Source of the DNA: Saprospiraceae bacterium | Lineage (GTDB): Bacteria > Bacteroidota > Bacteroidia > Chitinophagales > Saprospiraceae | Reading direction: 5' to 3' | Assembly (NCBI GenBank): GCA_016714785.1 | Contig: JADKCC010000054.1 | Coordinates: 1 to 8,557 of the forward strand | DNA length: 8,557 bases | In this document: piece after piece, positions 1-7,514 of the stretch | Layout: each line of letters begins with the position of its first letter | How positions within the stretch are numbered: position 1 is the stretch's first letter | The notes under the pieces: generated by a model | What the model saw: the letters and a program-made list of their open reading frames with translations, nothing else | What the model was told of the DNA's origin: nothing | Database searches by the model: none | Translations under genes and position numbers: made by a program

Positions 1-32
1 TTCAATTAAACCAATTACTTTTCGTTTGTCAT
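1..32 (-). CDS. Possible start of a further downstream gene (N-terminal fragment)
   Basis: An ATG lies at 32-30, one base after the stop codon of the SDR gene (36-34), as expected for the next gene of a tight operon. Read as it stands, the frame is MTNEK followed at once by a TAA stop. One extra A in the AAAA run would give MTNEKVIGLIE running off the left edge, which looks like a normal protein start, and the same kind of homopolymer loss is seen in most genes here. Only about ten residues are visible, so no family can be named. An intergenic sequence with a chance ATG is the alternative. Confidence 0.35.
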
Positions 33-33
33 T

Positions 34-807
34 TTATAAATATTTAAAATTATGATAAATAACTCCATCGACAGGAATCAAACTTCCTGTAATGTAAGCT
101 GATTGTTCACTAAGCAAAAACATCACCATTTGTGAAATTATATCTGGCTGAATAAGGCCTAAAAATTGCCTTTCCATCACTGGATCATGTTGATCAGTTT
201 TTGATTGCATCATTTCTTGATACGCCATTGAATTAACCTGACCACAAACTACTGAATTAATCCTTATACCTTTTGGAGCCAATTCTTTAGACAGACATCT
301 TACGGCGGCATCGACTGCTGCTTTTGAAGCACTATAAATTGTAACTCCAGCGCCACCTGACACCGAAGAAATGGAAGAAATAGTAACTATGCTCAAAGGT
401 GAGTTAAAGCGATTTTTTTTTGTTATAATCCTGATCATTTCAATAAATGAAATAAAGTTAGTTTGCATAACTTCTATGGAATGTTCTGGTTTGATCAGAT
501 TTATAGGCCTCCTTGATCTCATACCTACACAGTTTACAAACCCATCCAGTGCTATATTACCTAATCCAGATGATAAATAAACTTCTTCAATTAAATGAGG
601 TTTTGAGAAATCACAATTAAAATAAACTATTCCTGGGTTATTACACAATACTTCTTTTAACTTCTCTTCACTTTGTTTATTTGAAGTGTGTAATACCAAT
701 TTGGCTCCTTCAGCATCAAGATGTTTGATCACGGACAAACCAATGTCTGATGATGCTCCAGTAATCAAAATGGTTTTATTTTGGAATAACAATTTGTTTT
801 CTTTCAT
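34..807 (-). CDS. Short-chain dehydrogenase/reductase (SDR), FabG-like, intact
   Basis: An NAD(P)-dependent oxidoreductase of the classical SDR family, 257 residues, the usual length. The cofactor motif is TGASSDIG at 16-23, with Asp where the middle Gly of TGxxxGxG normally sits. NCVG at 92-95 replaces the usual NNAG. The catalytic set is complete: Asn117, Ser144 or Ser145, Tyr158 and Lys162 (YSASK), followed by IRIN at 181-184 and a typical C-terminal TGSLIPVDG. The ATG at 807 follows the stop of the preceding SDR gene by six bases. Beside a ketosynthase-like enzyme and a discrete ACP, the likely role is a cytoplasmic reduction of a beta-ketoacyl group on the carrier. Reduction of a nucleotide-sugar or free intermediate is the alternative. 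It is one of the few unbroken genes here. The SDR family is certain; the substrate is inferred. Confidence 0.92.
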   Translation of the reverse strand: MKENKLLFQNKTILITGASSDIGLSVIKHLDAEGAKLVLHTSNKQSEEKLKEVLCNNPGIVYFNCDFSKPHLIEEVYLSSGLGNIALDGFVNCVGMRSRRPINLIKPEHSIEVMQTNFISFIEMIRIITKKNRFNSPLSIVTISSISSVSGGAGVTIYSASKAAVDAAVRCLSKELAPKGIRINSVVCGQVNSMAYQEMMQSKTDQHDPVMERQFLGLIQPDIISQMVMFLLSEQSAYITGSLIPVDGVIYHNFKYL

Positions 808-813
808 TAGCTT

Positions 814-1436
814 TTATAATGTATAACCTCCATCAATTAATATTGAAGTACCAGTTATGCTTTTAACATTGTTACTCAATAAAAATGAAACCAAATAAGC
901 AATCTCTTCAGGTTCAATCGCTCCTAGTACCTGCTTCTTAAAATCATCATCTTCACTAAGTTGAATATTATCTTTTATAAAACCAAGATTCATGTCACTG
1001 CTTACCCACCCCCTTTAATGCTGGATACTGATGATAACGCCACGATGGACGAGCCATCATTAAGAAAACCTTTCTTGGATGCATGTCTTACAATTTCCAT
1101 GAAAGAAAAAACATTTGCACAAAACATATCCAAAACAAAATTCGGCTGATTTAATTTTATTGGCCTGACACCACCAATACCTCCAGCAAAGACAATACCG
1201 TCAAATGGAGAAAATCTAGTTAACTGCTCATTAAATAAAGACGCTATACTCTCTGTATTGTGATAGTTAAAATGAACTAAGTCATCCTTTATGATTTGGG
1301 AAAAGGTAGCATTTTCTAGGAATCTCATTACTGATAAACACTATACTAGCCCCCGTTTTCTATTAAATCTTCAGCAATACTTTGATGAATTGCTGAAATT
1401 ACTCCAAAAATTAATATTTTTTCCTTCAAATTTCAT
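814..1436 (-). pseudogene. Second SDR oxidoreductase, frameshifted and missing its active-site segment
   Basis: The start is ATG at 1436 (MKFEGKN) and the stop is TAA at 816-814. N-terminal pieces in changing frames read ILIFGVISAIHQSIAEDLI and then ENGASIVFISN. The largest open piece (1328-1002) carries the NAG-like FAGGIGG and the strand with the catalytic Ser (SSVSSIKGGG). Bases 1001-814 give a clear SDR C-terminus: WVSSDMN, EPEEIAYLVSFLLS and TGTSILIDGG. Between KGG and GWVSSDMN about 37-40 residues are absent, exactly the part that should hold YxxxK and the IRVN strand. Shifts occur near 1420, 1352 (GGGGG run) and 1332. The nucleotide motif is unusual: A and H stand at two of the three glycines. 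As written it cannot be catalytic. If the gap is an assembly error, it is the second ketoreductase-like enzyme of the cassette, paralogous to the SDR at 34-807. Confidence 0.82.
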
Positions 1437-1447
1437 CTCTTAATTTT

Positions 1448-1671
1448 TCACCTGTAGTTTTCAACTAAGTTTTGATTGCTCCTAAAGAATTGAAATTCTC
1501 TGGTGTAAGATCATTTACTTTTATTTTAATATCAAAAGCATCATTAAGTTCAGAAATGATAGTCACTATATCAAAAGAATCCAAACTGCCATCAGAAACT
1601 AATGATATTTCATTTTCAAAATCAAGATCCGGCCTTACATCCGATAGTATTTCTAAAATTTTTCGAGTCAT
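1448..1671 (-). CDS. Discrete acyl carrier protein
   Basis: A small acidic helical protein of the ACP/PCP family that carries acyl or aminoacyl groups on a 4'-phosphopantetheine arm. The attachment motif is DGSLDSFDIV; the serine is at about residue 32 counted from the ATG at 1671, with Phe instead of the more common Leu after it. The helix II and III pattern (ISELNDAFDI, then LTPENFNSLGAI) fits the family. A TTG directly before the ATG could extend the frame to 1674, but the ATG is the better start. As written it ends at TAG 1467-1465. Adding one T in the CTTAG run would extend it to LVENYR and a TGA at 1450-1448, giving about 75 residues, the usual ACP length, so I use 1448 as the end. It lies between a GNAT acyltransferase and two SDRs. 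Its likely partners are the adenylation enzyme at 2496-4024 and the KAS III homologue. Confidence 0.88.
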
Positions 1672-1689
1672 CAATTATTATTATTTAAA

Positions 1690-2503
1690 TTATTTTTGAA
1701 TTAATGATATGGTTGAGCGATTAAAGTAAGAAAATCCACATTTTTTATACAAATTAACTGCAGGCTCATTATCTGGAATGACCCAAAGCTGATAGGTATT
1801 GCAAGATAACTCCAAACCCTTTTGAATATATGCTTCTGTCAATGCATTGCCAATTCAAAACCCTAAAATCTCATCCACAACAATATGTCCCAACCACCAA
1901 ACATTATTTTTGAATTCCTTGTAGAATACCACTCATTTTATCACCAAAATAAGCACAAAATAAATACCCAGAATTTCTATATTCTTCAAGTTTTTCCAAA
2001 CTTAACGGATCACCGGTATATGGATCGAGGTATTTATTGATTAAATACTGAGCGTATTCAGATTCTTCTAATGTATCAGCCAATTTTATTTTAACTTGTG
2101 GGTCCACAATAGTTTTCACATCTACAATTTGGTTAGGTTTCAGAAAATAGCAATCTCTGCGAAGATGTTCTTTAAAATTATTATTATTCCAATATTCAAT
2201 GATTTGCTCTGGGAAATTAGACTCACCTCTATACAGAATTTCAAGAACCATGACTTTATCGGTCTTAGGAATTTCATAAAAAGCTGTATTATTGATAAAA
2301 TAATAGACACGGTAACAATTACCTTTATCTAACAGAATAAATGCATTCTCCTGAGAAATAAATTTGTAGAGCAATCTTTTATAAATAGCATTTTCATATT
2401 CTTTAGCAAGAATATAATTATTTGTCAGGGTTCCTTGATGAAAATATTGTTCGAAAATACTTTCAACTTCACTAATATCCTGTATTATACTTATATTATT
2501 CAA
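1690..2503 (-). CDS. GNAT-family N-acyltransferase with long N-terminal region (frameshifted)
   Basis: About 272 residues after correction. The open frame 2503-1904 gives the first 199 residues and ends in GIQK plus a false TAA caused by a shortened A run (1906-1911). Adding two A gives QKNNVWWLGHIVVDE. An apparent TGA at about 1855 disappears when three homopolymer bases are restored, yielding the GNAT motif A RGFGIGNAL at about 215-223 (acetyl-CoA pyrophosphate binding). Motif B, NEPAVNLYKKCGF, is at about 247-259, and the C-terminus is SLIQK with TAA at 1692-1690. The first 140 residues are a region I do not recognise. The apparent start is TTG at 2503, overlapping the adenylation gene's stop; a UAA precedes it in frame, so no earlier start exists. 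Context suggests that it transfers an acyl or aminoacyl group, from CoA or the neighbouring ACP, to an amino sugar or to the carrier-bound intermediate. The family is clear; the substrate is unknown. Confidence 0.8.
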
Positions 2504-4024
2504 TTACAAAAGATTTATTCTTATAACCTTCTTTAAGTGCTGCTCTATCAATTTTTCCGTTAAGGTTATATGGCAATTCTTCGAGTTGAATTAAAACATT
2601 AGGGAACATAAATTTTGAAACACGATCCTTAAGCTCACCATAAATATATTTTTTATCAACATCAATCCCTTTATATACTGCCACAATCTTTTGGGCATCA
2701 TGATCATAAAACAAATAGAAGCATCAATTTTATCCATTGAATTAAGAATAATTTCGATTTAACTCCACTCTTGCCCCATGTGTTTAACCTGATTGTCCTT
2801 TCTCGAAAGAAACATAACTTCTCCAAATTCATTAAATTTTGCGAGATCCCCTGTTCTGTATATCTTTTCAGGATAAAAGCTGTGAAGTGGATTTTGACAA
2901 AATGCCTCTTCTGTTTTTTCAGGATTATTATAGTAACCTAAAGCTAAGCAACATCCTCTAACGCAAAGTTCACCGGCTTCATCTTGTCCTACCTGTTTAT
3001 TGTTGTCATTTAATATCAGTACCTCACAGTTTCTGAATGGAATCCCGATTGGTAAGATGTCATCATCTTTAAATTGCTTTTCAATAATATAGTATGTACA
3101 TACTGAAGTAATCTCAGTAGGTCCATACAAGTTTATAAACTTGGTATCGGGTAAATTGTTTCTCCAATAGTTTAATACTTTATTATGCATCACTTCTCCA
3201 GAAAACATTACCTTTTTTAAATATACCGGCTTTTTTTCTTCAAAAGCCATAGAATTTGCAAGCAATGAAATAGCCGAAGCCGACCACATAATAGTATCAA
3301 TTTTGTGTTCTACCATGTAGTCCATTAATTTTCCTTGCATCATAAAATATGACTTAGGTATAATATACATTGTGGCGCCACATTTCAAAGAACTGTAGAT
3401 ATCCTTAATAGAGGCATCAAAATAAAAAGGATTCTGATTTCCAAAAATATGATCTTCCTTGAAGTCAAATGTTTCCACCAAGGCCTCTGTCATATCAATC
3501 ACTGATTGATGACATGTTAGTACACCTTTGGGTATGCCTGTTGAGCCAGATGTAAAAGTTGCATATAATGGATCCCTGTCTATTATTTTTCTACGTATTT
3601 TACCCAATTCTACATCATCGTATTCGCCCCTAATTGCATCTTCGTAATGTATTGCCCTAAGGTTTGGAGCTACTTCAAAGCTAAATGTTTTGCTGACAGG
3701 TGTGACAACCATTGCAGCGGGATTTAGTGTCTTCAGAATTAAATCTACCCTCATCTTTGGCATTTGTATGTCAATGGGAACATAGAAATTACCACTGTAG
3801 GCAACACCCAGAAAAGCTATAATACTATCCAGATTTCTATCAACAAAAACAACTACAGGCTTCCTTATTTGCCCATCTAATTCTTTGGAAATTGCACTTC
3901 CTATTTTTTTACTCTGTTGAAGTAAATCATCATAATTGATGGTCTTGGCCTCATCAACAAAAGCTAGCTTTTTCGGCATTCTAAGAGCCGAATCCTCCAA
4001 GTATTTAAGCACATTAATTACCAT
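2496..4024 (-). CDS. Stand-alone amino acid adenylation enzyme (AMP-binding, DltA-like; frameshifted near C-terminus)
   Basis: An ANL-superfamily ligase that activates a carboxylic acid with ATP and loads it on a phosphopantetheine carrier. The large N-domain (4024-2759, 421 residues) shows core motif A3 TSGSTGIPKG at 158-167, A4 FYFDASIKDIY at 200-210, A5 NLYGPTE at 298-304, and A7 YRTGDL at 389-394 followed by SRKDNQVKHMGQ. The C-terminal subdomain (2714-2496) ends with NLNGKIDRAAL, whose Lys is the adenylation lysine. The halves are separated by three length errors: A lost at about 2771, about five bases lost at about 2757, and T lost at 2708-2711. Corrected length is about 510 residues, normal for a free-standing enzyme. 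The FDAS Asp at 203 corresponds to the Asp that holds an alpha-amino group in amino acid activating domains, so an amino acid is the favoured substrate. The NQNPFYFD and SGEV neighbourhoods recall D-alanine ligase DltA. No condensation or thioesterase domain is present. The discrete ACP two genes on is the obvious acceptor. Confidence 0.9.
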
Positions 4025-4030
4025 ATTTGC

Positions 4031-5124
4031 CTAAAGTTCAGTAACTGAATTAATTATTCCTTCTTCAAAAACAGAGTCATCCTCAATAATTGAAAATATA
4101 TCAGACGTATTAATTGTTAAGCTCGTCACTCCCCATGAAATACCCACGCCAAAGCCTATTAGCATAACCTTAATTATTTTATTTTCAACTTCCCCATATG
4201 TATCACATAATGTCACAATCTGTGATGCTCCTGATGTATTGCCGTATTTTTGTAATGTGACAGGTATTTTTTCTACTGGGATTTTTAATTTCTTTGTTAT
4301 TTGTTTTAGAATCAGCATATTTGCTTGATGAAATGCAAAACAATCATAACTGTCCACATTCGTTTGTGTTAATTCAAAATAATCTTTTATCGCTTTAGGT
4401 ACATCTGAAATGGTAAATGTAAACACAGACATACCTTGCATAAAAGAATTATGTAAAGAACGTACATTGCCATCTGTACAAACAACTTCATTATGACTCG
4501 CATTAAGGTTTCTGTAACCACCTCCGGGAACTATCAAATATCTGTACCCTTCGCCATCAGATCGCATTAGTGATGTTATTGGTAAAGCACCTTCCTCTTT
4601 TTCCAATAAAATAGCAATACTTGCCTCTCCAATCAACATAATGGATGCCCTGTCTTTAGGATTTGTTGTTTTACCAGCAGTATCACCAACAATTAATATT
4701 GCTTTTTTATATCAGAATTGCTCATCATCGAAGCAACAACCTGCAATCCATACACAGTGGATGAACAACCAAGACTTATATCAAATACAGCAGCTTCCGT
4801 AGGCACACCCAATCTTTTCTGCACAATAAAAGCTGATGCGGGTCTTCTGTAATCAGGACTGTGTGTTCCGAAAACCAAGGCTCCGATTTCTTTAGGGTCA
4901 ATTCCCTTTTTTTTCAGAAGGTGGTCTGCTGCTTTATACGCCATATCAGAAGCTGTCTGATGTTCAGACGTTCGCCTTGTTTCAGTTATACCAGTCATTT
5001 CCATAAACTTCTCTACTTCCTCCTGCCCAAAAGAACTAAAATAAGATTCAGTTTTCACAATATTTTTTGGAATAACGGTAGAAATCCCGCTTACTTTGAT
5101 GTTGTTAAAATTAAATACTGCCAT
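4031..5124 (-). CDS. 3-oxoacyl-ACP synthase III-like enzyme (KAS III, one frameshift)
   Basis: A thiolase-fold ketosynthase of the FabH type, about 364 residues after correction, somewhat longer than housekeeping FabH. The N-terminal piece (5124-4693) has the substrate-binding half and the active Cys120 in DISLGCSST. A single A lost from the A run at 4703-4708 breaks the frame; restored, it reads KKAILIVGDTAGKTT and joins MLIGEAS. The C-terminal piece (4639-4031) carries His266 in FHQAN and Asn296 in YGNTSGAS, completing the Cys-His-Asn triad of decarboxylating KAS III enzymes. A C-terminal tail of about 20 mostly acidic residues (IIEDDSVFEEG region) follows the last core strand. It starts nine bases after the PglD-like gene stop and ends six bases before the adenylation gene. 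The likely role is condensing an acyl starter with malonyl-ACP to give a beta-ketoacyl-ACP for the SDRs. A CerJ-type acyltransferase activity is the alternative. Confidence 0.9.
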
Positions 5125-5133
5125 AACTAATAA

Positions 5134-5776
5134 TTATAGTATTGTGCGTTTAGCTGGATTACCCATATATAAATTTCCATCTTTTGTTTTGGTCATAACA
5201 TAACTACCTGGCCCTATTCTGGTATCGTTGCCAATTTTTAAATTCTGTAATACAACACTACCAATCGCAAAAAAGTTACTGTCTCCAATACTAACTTCTC
5301 CAGAAATCCTTGTCAATGGCATAAAAACATTATACGAACCCACTTTCACATCGTGAGCCAAAGCAGAAATACTGTTAAACTGATTAAAATCGCCGATGGT
5401 TACATCTACTGAAAATGAACAGCCACGTACGACAACATTTCCCTTACCTAAAAGCAGAGATAATTTATCAGCAAAATACACTTCAGGATGTATGATATTA
5501 GGAAAAGAAACTTCTTGATTGGTGATTTTTCCAACTAACAATTTTAGAATTCTTGGACTTCCTATGGCAAAAACTATAGCAATTTGCTTATCCCATTTAT
5601 TTAATATTTCCATATTTCCCAACACTTCCCATAATGTGAAATCTGGGTTCCTTGCGCAATACCATCATCAAAAAGCCCACTAAATTCCAGATTGGCTCTT
5701 TCGCATTTAGTATATTAATAATACTAGCAACTTCTTTCCCAAAGCCTCCTGCTCCATAAATGGCTATATCTTGCAT
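5134..5776 (-). CDS. PglD/NeuD-family sugar acyltransferase (left-handed beta-helix; one frameshift)
   Basis: About 214 residues after correction, the usual PglD/NeuD length. The N-terminal nucleotide-sugar-binding half starts at ATG 5776: MQDIAIYGAGGFGKE, with the glycine loop at 8-13, then WNLVGFFDD at 30-38. One base is lost near 5624-5627; beyond it the frame VLGNMEILNKWDKQIAIVFAIG continues through NIIHPEV, and hexapeptide repeats run to the end (VTIGDF, VKVGSY, VSIGDS, LKIGND, then the GNPAKR cap). ALAHDV holds the His matching the PglD catalytic base. The family acetylates the 4-amino group of UDP-4-amino-4,6-dideoxy sugars in the cytoplasm, using acetyl-CoA. Its position directly after the PglC-like transferase repeats the PglC-PglD pairing. 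With an acyl-ACP cassette immediately behind it, the donor could be a non-acetyl acyl group, which is inference. Confidence 0.88.
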
Positions 5777-5781
5777 AAAAA

Positions 5782-6301
5782 TTAATTATTTCCTTTAAAA
5801 GGTTGAAATACAGCCGGATTCTCTGGCGTTATATCTTTTCGTTTTATTACTTTTAATAAAGTCATCCAGAGAATTTTAATATCCAACCAAAAACTTTGAT
5901 TATCAACATACCATACATCCAATTCTTAACTTCATGCCGTCTGAATTGTTCTTGGGAATATAACGGTATGTATTTTTCTAAAAGTGGTCTTGGACCAACT
6001 AATGACATGTCTCCTTTTAAAACATTAAATAGTTGAGGCAATTCGTCCAACGACGTGGAACGTATGAACTTACCTATTTTGGTCATTCTTTTTCATCAGG
6101 CAAAAGAACTCCATCAACATTTCTTTCATCTGTCATCGTTTTTAGTTTTATAATTTTTAAAAAGTTTGGCATTTTTACCTGTGCGGGTTTGGGTGAAAAA
6201 ACTCCAGCACCTTGTTAAAAAAGTTTCATTAAAATTAAAATAATTAAAACGGAACTGTTAGAATTAATATCAGTATCGCTAATGGTATATCTAAAAGCGT
6301 T
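5782..6301 (-). pseudogene. Initiating sugar transferase (PglC/WcaJ-type phosphoglycosyl transferase), heavily frameshifted with an internal gap
   Basis: This membrane enzyme family transfers a phospho-sugar from UDP-sugar to undecaprenyl phosphate, the first step of repeat-unit assembly. Fragments in order are a hydrophobic membrane anchor (LLDIPLAILILILTVP, then ILILMKLF), GAGVFF and TQTRTGKNAKLFKIIKLKT, TDERNVDGVLLPDEK, and an open piece (6086-5862) with the catalytic Asp-Glu dyad in RSTSLDELPQLFNVLKGDM and VGPRPLL. That piece reaches RRHEVK and then jumps, in another frame, to LDVWYVDNQSFWLDIK and a C-terminus ending FKGNN with TAA at 5784-5782. About 22 residues expected between RRHEVK and LDVWYVDN (the PGITG to NGRNAISWE block) are missing at about 5925. 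At least five single-base shifts lie at about 6295, 6255, 6205, 6155 and 6088. The start codon cannot be fixed; about 6301 is an estimate. Identity is secure; as written it encodes no functional protein. Confidence 0.83.
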
Positions 6302-6311
6302 TCAAAAATGT

Positions 6312-7510
6312 TTAATTTATTTTTTGAATTATCTCGTTATATGCAACTGAAACATGATAGTTGGATGATAAAAAGTCAAAGCCATTTACACCCATTTCTA
6401 CCCTTAGTTGAACATTTGAAATTAATGTTAAAATATTTTCTCTGATTTTATCTATGTCACCTGAATGGCTCCATAACCCAAAACTATTTTGCTGTGCAAT
6501 CGTACCTATATCGGTTGAACCATCAGTAGCTATAATGACAGGCATTTTACATTCCAAATAAGCAAGTAATCGCGATGGAAAATTTGGTATAGTAAATCGA
6601 CTATCTAAAAAAATCATTCCTACATCGCAGCAAGCCTCTAGCTCCTCATATTTCTCTCTACTTAGCATAGGTATAAAAGAAATATTAGAAGGATTGTGTA
6701 GTTTTATCCAATCCTTTATAAGACTAGATTTAGTTCCACTTCCAATAATAAGAAAATAACAATCATCCCTGTTTAAAAATTCATTTAATGTATCTAAGAG
6801 AAAATCTATTCCTTGTGGAGCACCTAAGTTGCCTCCATAGAGAAAAATAGGTCTGTCAAAAGGTATGTTATATTCTGAAATAGAGTTTTCCTATTGATTG
6901 TAACGCGTTCCTTAATTTCTATTGCATTAGGACATATTGCTACTTTATCTTTATCAAGATAAGTATTATTTTTTAATAAATATGTCGTATTTGCAGGTGA
7001 CATACAACCGATGTAATCAGATAATTCGTAAAGCTTTTTTTCTTTATTCCTAAAATAATTATACACCACCCCATTTTTACTGATAAAGCCCAAATCCACA
7101 GCATTTTGCGGGAAAATATCCTTTAGCATAAGATAGGTTTTTGCTTTATATTTATACTTTAGTCTATTGATCAATGAATTAAATGAAATAGGAGGTGTAG
7201 AATATAAAATTAAATCAAATGAAATACTTTTAAGTATTTGGTTATTGCTTCATCAAATTGATACTAATTAAAATCGTGGCAATCCCTTTTCCAAAAAAGT
7301 TAGATTTAGTCATATTTAGAGTTCTAACCCAAGAATATGAACATTTTTTCTATCTGTAAACTTTGTTTCCTTTCCAATTCGACGTTCAAATGGACAAACT
7401 ATATAAACTTCATGACCATGATTTGCAAAATGTCTCATAAGGTCTGGATAAATTCCTCGATTTTGGATATTGCTGACTGCGCTGGATATAGATAGGAATA
7501 GAATTTTCAT
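6312..7510 (-). CDS. Family 4 glycosyltransferase, WbuB-like (four frameshifts)
   Basis: A GT-B retaining glycosyltransferase of about 400 residues after correction. The N-terminus (7510-7316) is MKILFLSISSAVSNIQNRG, with HGHEVYIVCP for the first Rossmann fold. After shifts at about 7325, 7258 and 7229 (each one homopolymer base), FDLILYSTPPI leads into the open piece 7174-6824 with TYLMLKDIFPQNAVDLG and DYIGCMSPAN, hallmarks of the WbuB-like subgroup. A lost A at 6886-6889 moves the frame to PIFLYGGNLGAPQGIDFLL, the donor-domain start. That frame runs unbroken through FLIIGSG and the donor-site block NFPSRLLAYLECKMPVI to the TAA at 6314-6312. It begins four bases after the HisF2 stop. It probably adds an amino sugar to the lipid-linked or nucleotide-linked acceptor in the cytoplasm. 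Adjacent HisF2/HisH2 suggests that the donor or product residue is amidated. The exact sugar cannot be told. Confidence 0.87.
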
Positions 7511-7514
7511 TAAA

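Noticed and set aside
371..580. Plus-strand open frames at 371-580, 961-1149, 1472-1699, 2096-2332, 4861-5130, 6033-6218 and 8105-8287
   Set aside because: Each lies opposite a well-supported minus-strand gene, is short, and shows no recognisable domain; they are antisense shadows.
1850..1869. TGA recoding (selenocysteine or an alternative code) in the GNAT gene
   Set aside because: TGA is used as a normal stop at the HisF2 end, and three restored homopolymer bases remove the codon and recreate a known motif.
1683..1915. Repeated TTATTTTTGAATT-like string near 1690, 1907 and 6320
   Set aside because: All are AT-rich codons for Ile-Gln-Lys at or near protein segments; the similarity is short, coding-driven and not an organised repeat.
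2496..4024. Calling the ligase DltA proper
   Set aside because: DltB and DltD are absent and the context is a glycan locus with a ketosynthase and SDRs, so only a DltA-like relationship is supported.
4640..4710. Programmed ribosomal frameshifting at the A run of the KAS III gene
   Set aside because: Run-associated breaks occur in eight different genes with no common slippery site or stimulatory structure, so a technical cause is simpler.
6312..7510. Three separate small glycosyltransferase genes
   Set aside because: The fragments and the sequence between them give one continuous GT4 protein when four single bases are restored.
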